A DNA stretch of 64,000 bases from Symsagittifera roscoffensis (lineage: Eukaryota; Xenacoelomorpha; Acoela; Convolutidae), in the NCBI RefSeq assembly GCF_963678635.1, contig NC_087068.1, forward strand, positions 10,732,027 through 10,796,026, given 5' to 3'. The position numbers and the translations under genes were made by a program. The notes beneath the pieces are model-generated. The model was not told the DNA's origin, did no database searches, and saw only the letters and a program-made list of their open reading frames with translations. Every line of letters starts with the position of its first letter. Position 1 is the first letter of the stretch. Shown here piece by piece: positions 43,501-55,500 of this stretch.

Positions 43501-46500
43501 TGTCAGCGGCTGGGTTTTTCGGGAATTCATGCATTCCTGGTGAGAATGTTTTGATACTTCGGGAAAATTTAGATGTTCGTGTTGGCTTTAGTTTCGACCA
43601 CCCCCTTAAAAAGATGGGAAGGAACTATGGGTTGGCTTGTGTTTTTTCAGCTTGATGTTTTGTCTGTCTCAAATAAAGCTCATAAAAATCGCAAAGTGCC
43701 ATATATTATTATACCCCTAGTAATGATTCAGATGTCAAAACATTCGAAAAAGTTGTTTGGTCTGGTTTTTCATTTTCGGACTGACGATTTGTCAGACTAA
43801 ACGTTTCAGATTAAAATTTTTTCTGGAGTTTTGCCATATTTATTCTATTTTTAAATAGTTAATAAAGCTCATTAGCCCGTTCAGTTTCCTCTCACCGACT
43901 AAAAAACAACAAAACGCATCCAAAAACTCAACAAAAACCGTTTTTTGTTGTTTTGCTTTGAATTTATTGCATACATACTTGGTATATTTATGATTTACTG
44001 GTTTCTTATGATTGACTGGCAGAAAGATGAGCTAATTGTTCCAACCACAACCACTGAAAATAGGGGAGGAACTTGGTATTCGGGTATGTTGTAGTTTTTC
44101 TTTTTTGTTCCGTCTATTTGAAAATTGGGAAGTAACTTTGTATTAGGATGTGTTTTAGTTTTTTTTTGTTTTTTGTTTTACACGCAAAATCATGCACCAC
44201 AAATAATTATCGGACTAGGTTTAGTAATATATCATATGAAAGCCCTTTCAGTCGTGATTCGAACCACATTAAAAACTCCCCGAAGTTTTTTCTGGTGTCG
44301 AGAAAAATCGGTTTGAAATTTTTGTTTTCGTCTTAATCGAGCGGATAAAACCAGTGAACAGGCTTACAACAGCTAAAATGCCTAATTTATGCCCACTTGA
44401 AGACCGTAAAACTTAATTATTTACTTTACCAAGTAATTCTAGTTTTTGGATTTTTTGAGCTTCAATTGGTAATCAAAAATTTCTGCAAAAAATTTCTGCA
44501 AAAAGTTTTTATGGTCATTTTTCTTTTATAGTCATTGGAAATTGCGATTAAATTTTATATGAGCAGGCAGAGGAAAATCCTGAAACAACTTAGACAATTT
44601 ATTTAAAAAAGCCTATATGACACGTAAAAATTTCTTCTTTTATCAGATGAAAATACATTCCAAATAATTAAGTTTGACGATCGCAATGAAAAAACAGTCT
44701 AAGACAAAGTGAAAATGAGCTACCTTTTTTCCTGTAAAAGATTGTTAGTTAAGTAAAAAAAAATTTAATCCTATATTCTTAGGCTTTTGCTTGCGATAGC
44801 TGGGTAGCCTTTACTAGCAATACGTTATGCAATACGCAATATGTTGCTCCCGAAATGATTTTAAAAACTGCATTCAAGTCACAAATGTGATTATCAGCTA
44901 TCAAGACGCGAGAAGCTGTTGAATTCCTTATTCGAGCAAGTTTTTTTTCTTCATTTTCTTCCAGTAGTGCATTCTTAAGCATTCTTTCAATCCAGGTGTT
45001 CTGGATATTTCGGCTAATCCTGCTGGTCTGAATGTGAGCAGTCTTTGTTCGTTGTGTGATGGAACAGGCAGTGACAACTGCGCCAGCTCCTCCTACGAGT
45101 TCTTCTACGGAGAACAGGGCGCATTCAGGTACCACAATCTGATTTACGGGTGGAATTTAATTTGTAAAAATTGATGGTTTTTTGTACCAATTAGTAGAAT
45201 GACGGCTAGTGCTTCCCCGGTGTCCAAATATCTGGACCACGTGAGCATTTCTTCTGTCCCCCTGAACCAAGCGAATGTTCAATTACCCACTAAAATAATT
45301 GGCTAAAGAAGAATGTTACAGCCAAGTTCACGATCTCCTCTCTAAATTGTTTTGGGGTGGGGGGGGGGGTTGTTTGTGCAATTAGGATGAGTCCTCCAAT
45401 TCCATGAAAAAGAAAAAATTTCCAATGTGTTTTTGAAATGAATATAAATGAAGTTTTAGATTGGTTCTTTCATCAAAGATGCATAATGGCTTGAAGTTTA
45501 ATTAATCATTATTATTCTTCACAATTCTCTATTTTCAATGCGCTTCGAAAAGAATTTTAAAATTTGTTGCATTGATTGTTAGGTGTCTTGTGGGGCTGTC
45601 GAGCCAGCCATATTACTCAACTGAAGGCAATCAACAGCAGAAAAGTGGAAGGGCAGACGTCGCTTTTCTGAGACATGACACAATTTTGAAGATGACAGTT
45701 ACAAGAGAGCAGATCACCAGCAAAGACTTGTCTAAGTTGGGTAAGTTTGAAGGATCTGCTTAACAATCTCCCCCCTATTGTATCTACTAAAGAATCCCCC
45801 CCCCCTTTGTTACCTAGATCGTTGTTAACTAGATCCAGGTTGAATTCTAGAGAACGATCCTTTGTCTATGCTGTTAAAAAGCACTGATGATATTTGACTT
45901 TTCATAGTAAAGCTCATGTCAGTACTCTAAAGCCATTCTATTGAAATGTAGCTTTTAATTTTGACTATTTTTTTGTCTCAAAAAGACTCACATTTTGTTC
46001 AAAGCTTTTTATGTCTGTTTAAGTTATATGATATCTGTCTGTTCTAAGAAAACTGTATTTCAGTTATAAATTTGAATAATTTGATAATGTTGCCCAAAAA
46101 ACGAGATTTTTTGGAGCGTTCCTTCACTTTTAATTGTGTTTCATTTTTTTTTTGGTATTCTGGACAGCTGTATCACAATGTCTGGTGTTTTTCGTAGTTC
46201 AAAATTTGGTTCTTTCCTATTTTCGTTATTTTGAGTTGGCCTTATCACAATGTATTTTGTTTTTTAGACCGACTTCGGCTGTTCAACAAGCGACTGCGAT
46301 CTGAATTCGTGCTTCTTTGTCCCGAGGGGGGATCTGCGCCTGTGGAACAGTACTCCACTTGTAACTGGGGTGAAGTGAAGGCCAATCTACTGATGGTACC
46401 TGCTCACAGCGAGAGGAAAAAAGAAATCACACAACTAGTAGAGAAAGGCGAGTCAGTTTCAGTTGACAGATTCAGTTGAAGTTAAATATAAAAGTAACAT

Positions 46501-49500
46501 CTTAAGCAAAAAAAATTACGAGCGTTTAGTGCGCTTTCCCTAAAATGGTTAAAAACAACTTCAACTTATTTTGAACCCTTGAATGTTCTCCACCATTTCC
46601 ACTGTTGGGCTCAAAAAAGTTGGGCTAACAAAAAAGGGGCTCCTCTTTCAAACCTAATTTTTTCATGATATGCCTGTGGTTTTTTAGGCCAGCGTCTATT
46701 CGCAGATGATATCCGCAACTACTTCAAGATGTTCGACTCTAAGCAGTTCGGAGTGGGGCAGAGAGACCTCATCTTCAGCGACAAAACCATCTTCCTCTCC
46801 TCCATCTCCAAAAGGGAGGCTGAAGAATGGAACAGGGATCTGGACCAACAGCTGAACAACCTCTACAAGTGTCCACTCACTCAAATAAGGTATTTACACC
46901 AGCGATTTAGCTTTTTCTAAGTGTTAATACTACAAAACCGCTTTTTCTAAGTGGTTCGATTCCGGTAAATATAAAATTTTTATTTTTGAACACTTATTTT
47001 TGCCTTTTCGGAATTGTTTGCAAAATGATGCTTCGCTTCTGTCAAAATTGTGTAAATTAATGTTTTTTGTTGTTTTTATGTTAAGTCGTTTTAATCCCAA
47101 AACTGATTATTACACTTCAATAATTTTAGTGTGTTATTACGAACATTCTCTTTTTTCTAAGTGTTCACTTATTTGGAAATTTCACTGTAGCATTGGAAAC
47201 TGCAAAGCAGCTGTTCTCTGCTTTATGTGTGGCTTGTCTTTGATGTCTAGTAAGCGATCGTGGCTGAGTGGTTAGGGTGTGAGACTCTTAAATTCTAGGT
47301 CGCAGGTTTGAATCTCAGACGTAACCGATTTTCTATTAAATCGAGTCTTTTTTCTTGTTTTTCTTATTGCACGTTATAGAGCTGCTTTTTGTCGTGTTAT
47401 CGCTAGTGTTTGCGAAGCGAAGCGAAGCCTCGCCTGTGTAAAAAACAAAATCCTTCTTTGAGTTTCTTCAGATTGTTGACAAATTTTCGAATAGTCTTTC
47501 GTTCATGTTCAAAATAAACGAAAAGCTTAGCTAATTGAGTAATTTTTGTTCTGACGCAGAAACTGGGACCTAAGGCTTCGGGTTATTTTTTGCGTAAAAC
47601 GTGATACCACACAAAGACAACGTACAACGGCAAAGCACGTCATCAATTAGGTAATATGGAAATCAAGTTAGCATCAACCAATTATCAGCAGTAAAGCAGC
47701 TTTGAAACAAAAGTTATGAATTGGTAACTAAGCCGAAAAAGCTTGGGTTGACGTGCGTTGAGCTGAAAAAACTTTATCGACGAACAAATTGAGCAACAAA
47801 AATATCAAATTTCAAAATTAACATACCCCACAGCACACAATAAAATGAAATATCATTATCACCCTTCAAAGGGCAAAACATGAGGCAACCAAGCCGATAT
47901 AAGATGAGGCAACCAAGTCGATATAAACTAATTAAATGTTTTGAGGGAAAAAGAGAGAAAATTTAACTTATCAGTTGCTTTACAACCAAAATAAATATAA
48001 ACTTTGAATAGAAAAAGAAATTATAATGCAAAATATATATGTTGACTAGAAATGTATATTAGCAAAATAAAGCAATGATTTTAATTAACAAATTGTTTAT
48101 CTGACAAAAAAATGTTTATTGTTCCGAACATTTGAAAAATGGAGAGGAACTTTGTATTCGGTTGTTATAGTTTTATTCTTTTTATTTGTTTTGCAAGCAA
48201 AATAAGCGACCACAATTAATTATTGGAAAGAGCTGAGTGATATATCATATTAAAGCCCTTACCTTCGCGATTCGAACGATGTTTATAAATTTTCAAAAAA
48301 ATTCCCAGTTTTCGAGAAAAACCGGTTTGAATTTTTTGGTTTTTTTATCTTAATTCGAGCAAATAAAGTGAGCGAGCAGGCTTACAATAGCTAATTTTAA
48401 TGGCTAAAAAGGTTACAATAGCCTAATTCAAAATGTAAAAACTCAGTTTTACTCGTGACATAAGTTTTTTTATTCTTTAAAGGCCTTTTTGGAATCAAAA
48501 ACTTCAAAAATTCAAAAACCTGCAAACAATTTTTTTTATTCTTCTTTCGTTTTTCTAATCATTTTTCTACAAAAATTGTTGATGAATTTGCTTTTTATAT
48601 GACCGTCGAATAAGCCCAAGTTCTACTTTTTTGTTCAGCTTCTTTCATCACTCCGAAAAAAAGACACTAATTTGAAAAAAAACCTTTGTTGTAACTGTTT
48701 AAGATTATGGTGGGAACTTTCTGTACTACTTGCACAGTAACCTGCTATCCTTGTTGCAATTTGATGATGCTTGCTCTAATGGCAAAAGCAGAAAGTTTGT
48801 TTTTGGATTAAGCAATCTAGAATATAAAAATACATTGCAAAACGTTTATCATACAAATTTTGTTTTCTGTATTCAGGTGGTGTGTGTTTTCCGAGGCGGA
48901 GACAGACAAATGTGCGAGGTTGTCTCTGACGATGTTGGTGAAACATTTCTTCTGGCAATTCAAACTCCAATGCATCTTCAGGGCATCACTACAGAGTACA
49001 GTTTAAATCCTATTTTTCCCTATAATGTCAACTTGAACAGTTTTCATAAAATTTCAAATTAAATTAAATTGACATTATTTAAATTCACATTTCAGCTTAA
49101 AGAATCTAACCCCCCATTGATTGTATGAAATTGTCTAATGAGGAAGATTGCGGTCGTCGTGACTCAGCGGGGGGGGGGGGGGGGGGATGAAGACTCGATC
49201 TTAATTTGTATGGGTGTTAATGAAACGGCGAACAAACCAAATTGTAATTGATCCGTAAAACAGAAAGGGAGCCCAATTTTTGACAACGAAGGACTCACTT
49301 CAGATTTCATGCGCGGCGATTGTTCAATTTCATCAAGGTTATTTCCTTCTAGGTTGTTTTGAAGCCATAGCAGCCGACGAAGCTGATGTCATGAGTAGTG
49401 AGCCTGCATTCGCGTTGGGAGCCATGAAGAGACTCAGTTTGGAGCCACTGGCCCTCGTGAACAACTCGCACCCCAATGGCACTGATTACGTCATAGCCAT

Positions 49501-52500
49501 CACAAAGCGAAACAGCCACGCCGCACTTGACGACTTCACGTAATTCGTTTCTGTCCCCCTGTTTCTTATCCCCCTAAGCGGGTGGGAGAGGGGGAGGGAG
49601 AGGGGGAGGGGGAGGGGGAGGGGGAGGGGAGTTACGTTATGATGTAAAAAATACGCATATGCTTAACCATTGACTTAGTTCTCTTGAAGGTGTTGGTTAA
49701 TTTAGTAGGTACCACAAAGGGGAATAGTAAAATAGGTCCCAGATAACTTCCATCTAAATATCCTGTTTCTTTTACTAAAGTTAGACCAAGTTAATGGCTA
49801 ACTTTAGGCTAATTAGATTGGTTTATTGGTTTGACGGTTCGACCTATAGTGAAATGTGTTTTCCGATGTCAAAACGAACAGTTTCGGGCAAAATATTTTC
49901 GTTCTGATTCTTTCACCCAAAAACTATAGTTCTGAAAGAAAAAATTTGGAACTGAGAGTTATATTTAACTAAAGCGTTCTTTTTTAAATAACTGCTTCTT
50001 GAAAATTCAATTATTTCTAAATTTTAATTGTTTTGCAGCCGTGGAGACATCAAAACCCTCTGTCTACCATGGGTGGGCTCTGCACCCTACCTAATCTTCA
50101 CCCATTTAATTAATTCACTCTCCAAAAAGAAGAAGAAAAACATATTGGGCGAAGAGGGGGAAGAACATGTTTGTGATCACGTGGCCCAGCTGAAGAAACA
50201 CGTGCACTCTTCTTGCATTCCCGGATTCACTGACTACTTTGAGGTATTTATTTCTATACTTCAAGATTTTTCAATGTAGTTATTTCTATGTTTTATTCAC
50301 CCCAATGGTATCTGCTTGTACTTCCAAAAATTGCCTCTCTGACTCCAAATGTAACTCAACCATTATTAGTTTTATTGTTCCGACTTTCGTAACGAAAGTA
50401 ACGAAATATTTGTGCTCGGGGTGGGTTTTTTTTCTTCAGACAAATTTCGACTTTTTAACTAGCCATTTTTGACGGAATTTTTTTTATATCATTCGAAAGG
50501 TATTGTTGTCTTGAGCTTAAATTTGAAAAGATATTTTACCTGTGATCATTTTTCGTAACGTTATGGGGGTTTAAAGATTTCAATTTTGGCCAATTTGACA
50601 CAATTAACGCGCGATTTATTTCGCGCTATTAACGCGTAAGTCTTAAAAATGGTTCTGAATTGGTTGAAGGAAGCTTATTTGCCATAAGTTATTTGTTACT
50701 TGGAGCGAAATTTGTCACTTTGTACTTTATACGCCGTGTGGGGGATGATTTTCACAAAAAATCTCAAATTTTTTGAAAAAAAATTTATTTTATTTTTATT
50801 ACCTTTAATTTTTTCAAGCTATTACTGCTCCATAGACCTTAAAAGGCAGTGGGAACATTCAGGGCTTCGCCCTGATACGAGCAGTCTTGTCTGCTTTTGT
50901 ACTCACATATCAATTTTTCTTGTGTGCAGTGGTACGTTTTCTGAGTTTGGCTAGAGGTCTTATTAAAAAAATGACAACTTTTTAAGTGACCAATTTGATT
51001 TTCTGAGACAAACGTTGCCAATAGTTTTTGTAAATCTGCAAAACAGTTAATTCAATTCTCTCGTAAACCCAAACTGGCGCATTTTGGGTCACGGAGGAAC
51101 ACATTTTCTTTTTCGGCGGCTAGCGTAGCTTCCGTTTTTTGCTGAACCTTGTTACCTAATTTTTGGTCCACATACATTTCTCCCGGACTTATTTCGCTCC
51201 TATAAGTTTAAGTGTGTCATTTTGCCTCTTTATTGTGATTCACAACTTCTGCTGTTAAAGTGGGGCGAAAGTTGCCAATAATTTTAAGAGGAGTTAAACA
51301 TATATGTGAGGGGCAAAACGTATTTCCTATCTTTTAGCATTCGATAAACTCAAATGAGACTAAGGGACCTACTTCTAGTGTAAGTTTCAATTCCTACTTC
51401 TTAACCATGCGATCACTTTTGATATTTTTATTGGATATGGGAGTTTCACCATTCACGCATTACAAATATTTCTTAAATACAAACTTACAATCATAATGAA
51501 TGTGTTGAGAACTCAAAAGCGCAAAAAAATACTGGTTATGGATAAAAGCGCTCAGATAACTGGGAAAAAATTTTTAATCATAAAAGCATTCCTATTCTTC
51601 TTCTGCAAAAAGAGGGCGGATAGTTTCTCAGTTTGGATATGGTCAAATATCACGTAACCGGTGGCAGGCCCACAAGCCGAAAATAGACTTACCACGTCAA
51701 CAAGCCAAAAACTAATATTTTTATTTAACATAACAACTGATTGTCACTGTTGTTATGCAAATAGTACGTAACTCTGGGGTAGTTTTGGCTTCCAGATATG
51801 GCGGTTTGTTCAACATCCGCCCGCTTAACCATGCCTAATGGTGAGCAGATTTAGGAGTAGAGGCCGACTCCTCCCCCTCACTCGACTTGGATCTCTTCGC
51901 TAGAGATGGACGGTAAGGCAACATCGCTCTCAATCTGGGACTCTGTAAAAAGCTTCAAAATAGTTACACTCAAAGTACCCGCATTACAAAAAATGCCAGT
52001 CATCCCAATTCTCATACAGTCATCACAGTCAGTAGCGGATTTAGGTAGGGGGGTTGCGAACGCCCCGCCCCCTCAGGGATTCGACCCCCTGCCGACCCAA
52101 AGGGTCCCCCTTTTGTACTTTTTTGAGATATCCATTTTTGGCCTAATGACCTTAAAAATGTTCTAAAGGCGCCTTCGGCGCCAATCTATACTAATTTTTA
52201 GGGGGAGCTCGCGCGGAAAAAACTCGAAGCAAAAATTTATTGTTTTCTGAGGTGTTTGGCTATGGTCTATGATGCTTTCAGCTGATTTTAACCTCATTTT
52301 TAATGAAAGGAATATACCGTACTGTAAAGAGATTGATCAGCATTATTTTTGTATTCATGCAACAAGGATTCAACGATAAGAATCAACAAGACTGCTCGTA
52401 TCAATGCGAAGCCCTAAATATTCCGAAAGTCTATGGAGTAGTATATGCTTTAAAAAATGATAATTTTTTCAAATAAAAATCAATTCAAATTGACTTCAAT

Positions 52501-55500
52501 GCATATTTGTCACTACTTGTAGACGCAGTAAGTTATATATTATATATGTAGCATTGGAAATTTCAAAGCCTCTGTTCTCTGCTTTGGGAGGCTTATTTGG
52601 AGGCTTTTTTTTAAAAAAAAATTGCACCATATAGAGCTGCTTTTTGTCGTGTTCTCGCTAGTGGTTGCGAAGCGAAGCCTCGTCTCTGTTAAAAGCCTAT
52701 GCATCAAAACAGTAGAGATAAGTTCAAAATATGCCAACCTATGGTAGGGTGTTGTGTAGGCGTCTCAATTTCCATAAGGAAATAATCTACACCTCTAGTG
52801 ATGTCTTTTTCTATACACTAATTAATTGGCGTTTTATTTGACTCGTATTAAAGAAGTCCCTATGTTGACATTTTAGTAAATTGCTAAAATTTTGCAACGT
52901 TCATTATGTTTCGTTGAATTCAATAATTTTTATTTTTAAGGCATTCTATTTTTTGAACTATTTATCTAATGAAGCGTGAAAGCTGCTGAAGCGTGAACTA
53001 GTTTTTTTTTATTTAGCAATGCAAACTTATAAAACTTTTTGTGAGTGTTTGTTAAAAAAATTTGAAATTCTCAACTTCATGGTGATGTGCTATCAGCGCA
53101 CACTCAAGGGTTCCAAATCTGGCCCGCAAGTACTATAGCTCAAATCCTTTTGTTTTTCAAGATATAACGTTCTTTATAATTTCACAATCTGTAGCATTGG
53201 AAATTTCATAGCATCTGCTCTATGCTTTATTTGTGCCTAGTTTTTGTGATTTATGAAGTGTCCGTGGCTGAAAAGTAGGTGCGTGAGACTCGTAATCTTG
53301 GTCGCAGATCGAATCCACGACGTGGGCGAGCGAATTCTTGCCAATTCGAGGCTCTACATTTTCTTACTTCACTTTCTCGCGAGTGTTTGCGAAGCGCAGC
53401 TTTGCCTACTGTTTAAAATTTTAACACTTTTGCTCTCATTTTCGCACAATAAAGCCTAGCCATACAATTCGCGAAGTATGGTAATAGACAATTGTAGACA
53501 ATTTGTATGGAACTGTTTGAATAGCATTTTGGGTGTTTGGATATCAACTTGGTCTCCTGAAACAACTATCATTTCAATATGTCATTGAACGTAGTGAAGA
53601 CACTTTTATCGGTCGCGTTTTGTTCTTTGTTTGCGTTTTTCTTTCAGGAACAAGTTTTAAAGTTGTTCACGCTCATATTTGACTGCTGGCGGCTTGAGTG
53701 CCGATTTCTTCTGAATTTTATTTCAAACTAGCCAGAGTTTTTTCAATAAAAAGTGCAAAATGCTAGAAAAATTGTGAATGTTTTTTCGTTTCGAAATTGG
53801 TTTTTAGTTTTTAGATTTTCCGCGGAAAAAATAAACCATTGATTTACTCACTTTTCTTTAATTGAGCTAGTCAACCATGAAACTTTTCTGAATCGAAAAA
53901 TCTGATCTCTTCAATTATCCCCCTCCGCCTATGGTGTTTAACAACGAGTTGCCACCTCTATAAAGAGTTAATACAAAGATAAAGCGAAAAATTTACCTGG
54001 TAACGAACCTACGCCCCCCTTGTAAAGATCCAAAAAAGCTTCAATGTAATATAATTTTTGTCGAACTTCGCAAGTTTCTAGAATGTTCGGAAAAAAAACA
54101 TATATGTTTTGGTTTCCTTGGCGTTCATTGACAATTTTCTATTTAACTGCTTGCTAGCTTTGTCATCATTTTTCCCCCAAAAAAAATTATCTGCAAAAAA
54201 AATTAAACGAATGATAAAATGTACAAGATAGAGTACCAAAAATTGATATTTAGACTAGCGATCAGCGTAGTGTATTACTACGAACCTTGTTTTTTTTCTA
54301 ACCTCACTCGCAAATAAAAGTGTTCATGAAAATTGCTCACTTATTTGGAATTTTCTCTATAACATTGGAAATTTCAAATTATCTGTTCTCTGCTTTATTT
54401 ATGGCTAGTTTTGGGATGCATTCAGCTTGCATGGATTAGTGGTTAGTGCGTGAGATTCATAATCTCTAGGTCGCATTGGGTTCCAATTTTGCACTGATTA
54501 GAGACTTATTTCGAAATTTTCTTATTGCACTGAATAGAGCTGCTTTTGTCGTGTTCTCGGTAGTGTTTGTGAAGCAAAGATTTGCTTCTGTGTACAATTT
54601 TTTTTTGAAAAATTGCTTCGTAGTCGAAACTCAACTCGCATAACTTCTCGGTACCAAAATTTTGCTTCTAAAATACTTCTGTACATACGGATTTATCAAG
54701 CTTATCTCGCAGTGGAAATCAGTGCTATTTCCTTGTTTGTTCAGTACACTCGTATCAAACTCTCTACAGTGCAGTTTGGCTGTGATCGAAGTTAAATAAC
54801 TGAAAAGTTATCACTTTAATTCAACATTAACATTTTATGGCACAACCAAAGCTGATTTTACCAAAAAAAGGTTTTTTTTCTCCAGGTCGAGACTATTGTT
54901 TCATGCTACCCAGTCATCATGGCAATTTTTTACCGATCCGTGGCCGAAACTATTCAAAGTATTTAAAATAAAAGTAGACTATTTCAAAGAAGTTAACAGC
55001 TAAAACATTCAGGGTCTCGTTCTGATACTAGCAGTTTTGTTTACACTTTGGCGTCAATGGGAATACGAGTTCCCTGCTGAAATTAAAGCTGTAAATAAAA
55101 GTTTTGTTTCACAGAATTTTGTCAGTCCAGGTACCGCATAATTGAAATCAACAGAAAAATACAAACAAATGGATTGGCTTCAGTTTTGCTTACCTATATT
55201 TCATAAGTTTGATTAGATCTGTGGTACTTAGGTAACAGAAAAGTACCCGAAAAGGTAACAGAAAAATCTAAGTGGTCGAGAAGGGGCGGATTAAAAAAAA
55301 ACATAACTCTGAGGACCGTATTGTACGCCGGCCAAATGTTTTCTATGAAATACAGCTTTTGGTAGAAAAATTTCAAAAACAATGCTCGCGTATTTTTGAA
55401 AAAATCAACACAAACTAATAGGCTAAAAACGGCTTAGAAAAACTTTCAGCTTGATTGCCCAAAATAAAGATCTGGAGTTAGTACCAAAGAAGGCTTTCAT

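Noticed and set aside
44964-44995. Earlier acceptor (CTTCCAG at about 44,964) for transferrin-like exon 5
   Set aside because: It would add sequence unlike the family and with a stop in the required phase; the acceptor ending at 44,995 keeps phase and homology.
48730-49062. Longer open frame overlapping transferrin-like exon 9
   Set aside because: That frame (VVCVFRGGDRQM) has no homology; the frame set by the exon 8 donor reads RWCVFSEAETDKC and joins exon 10 in phase.
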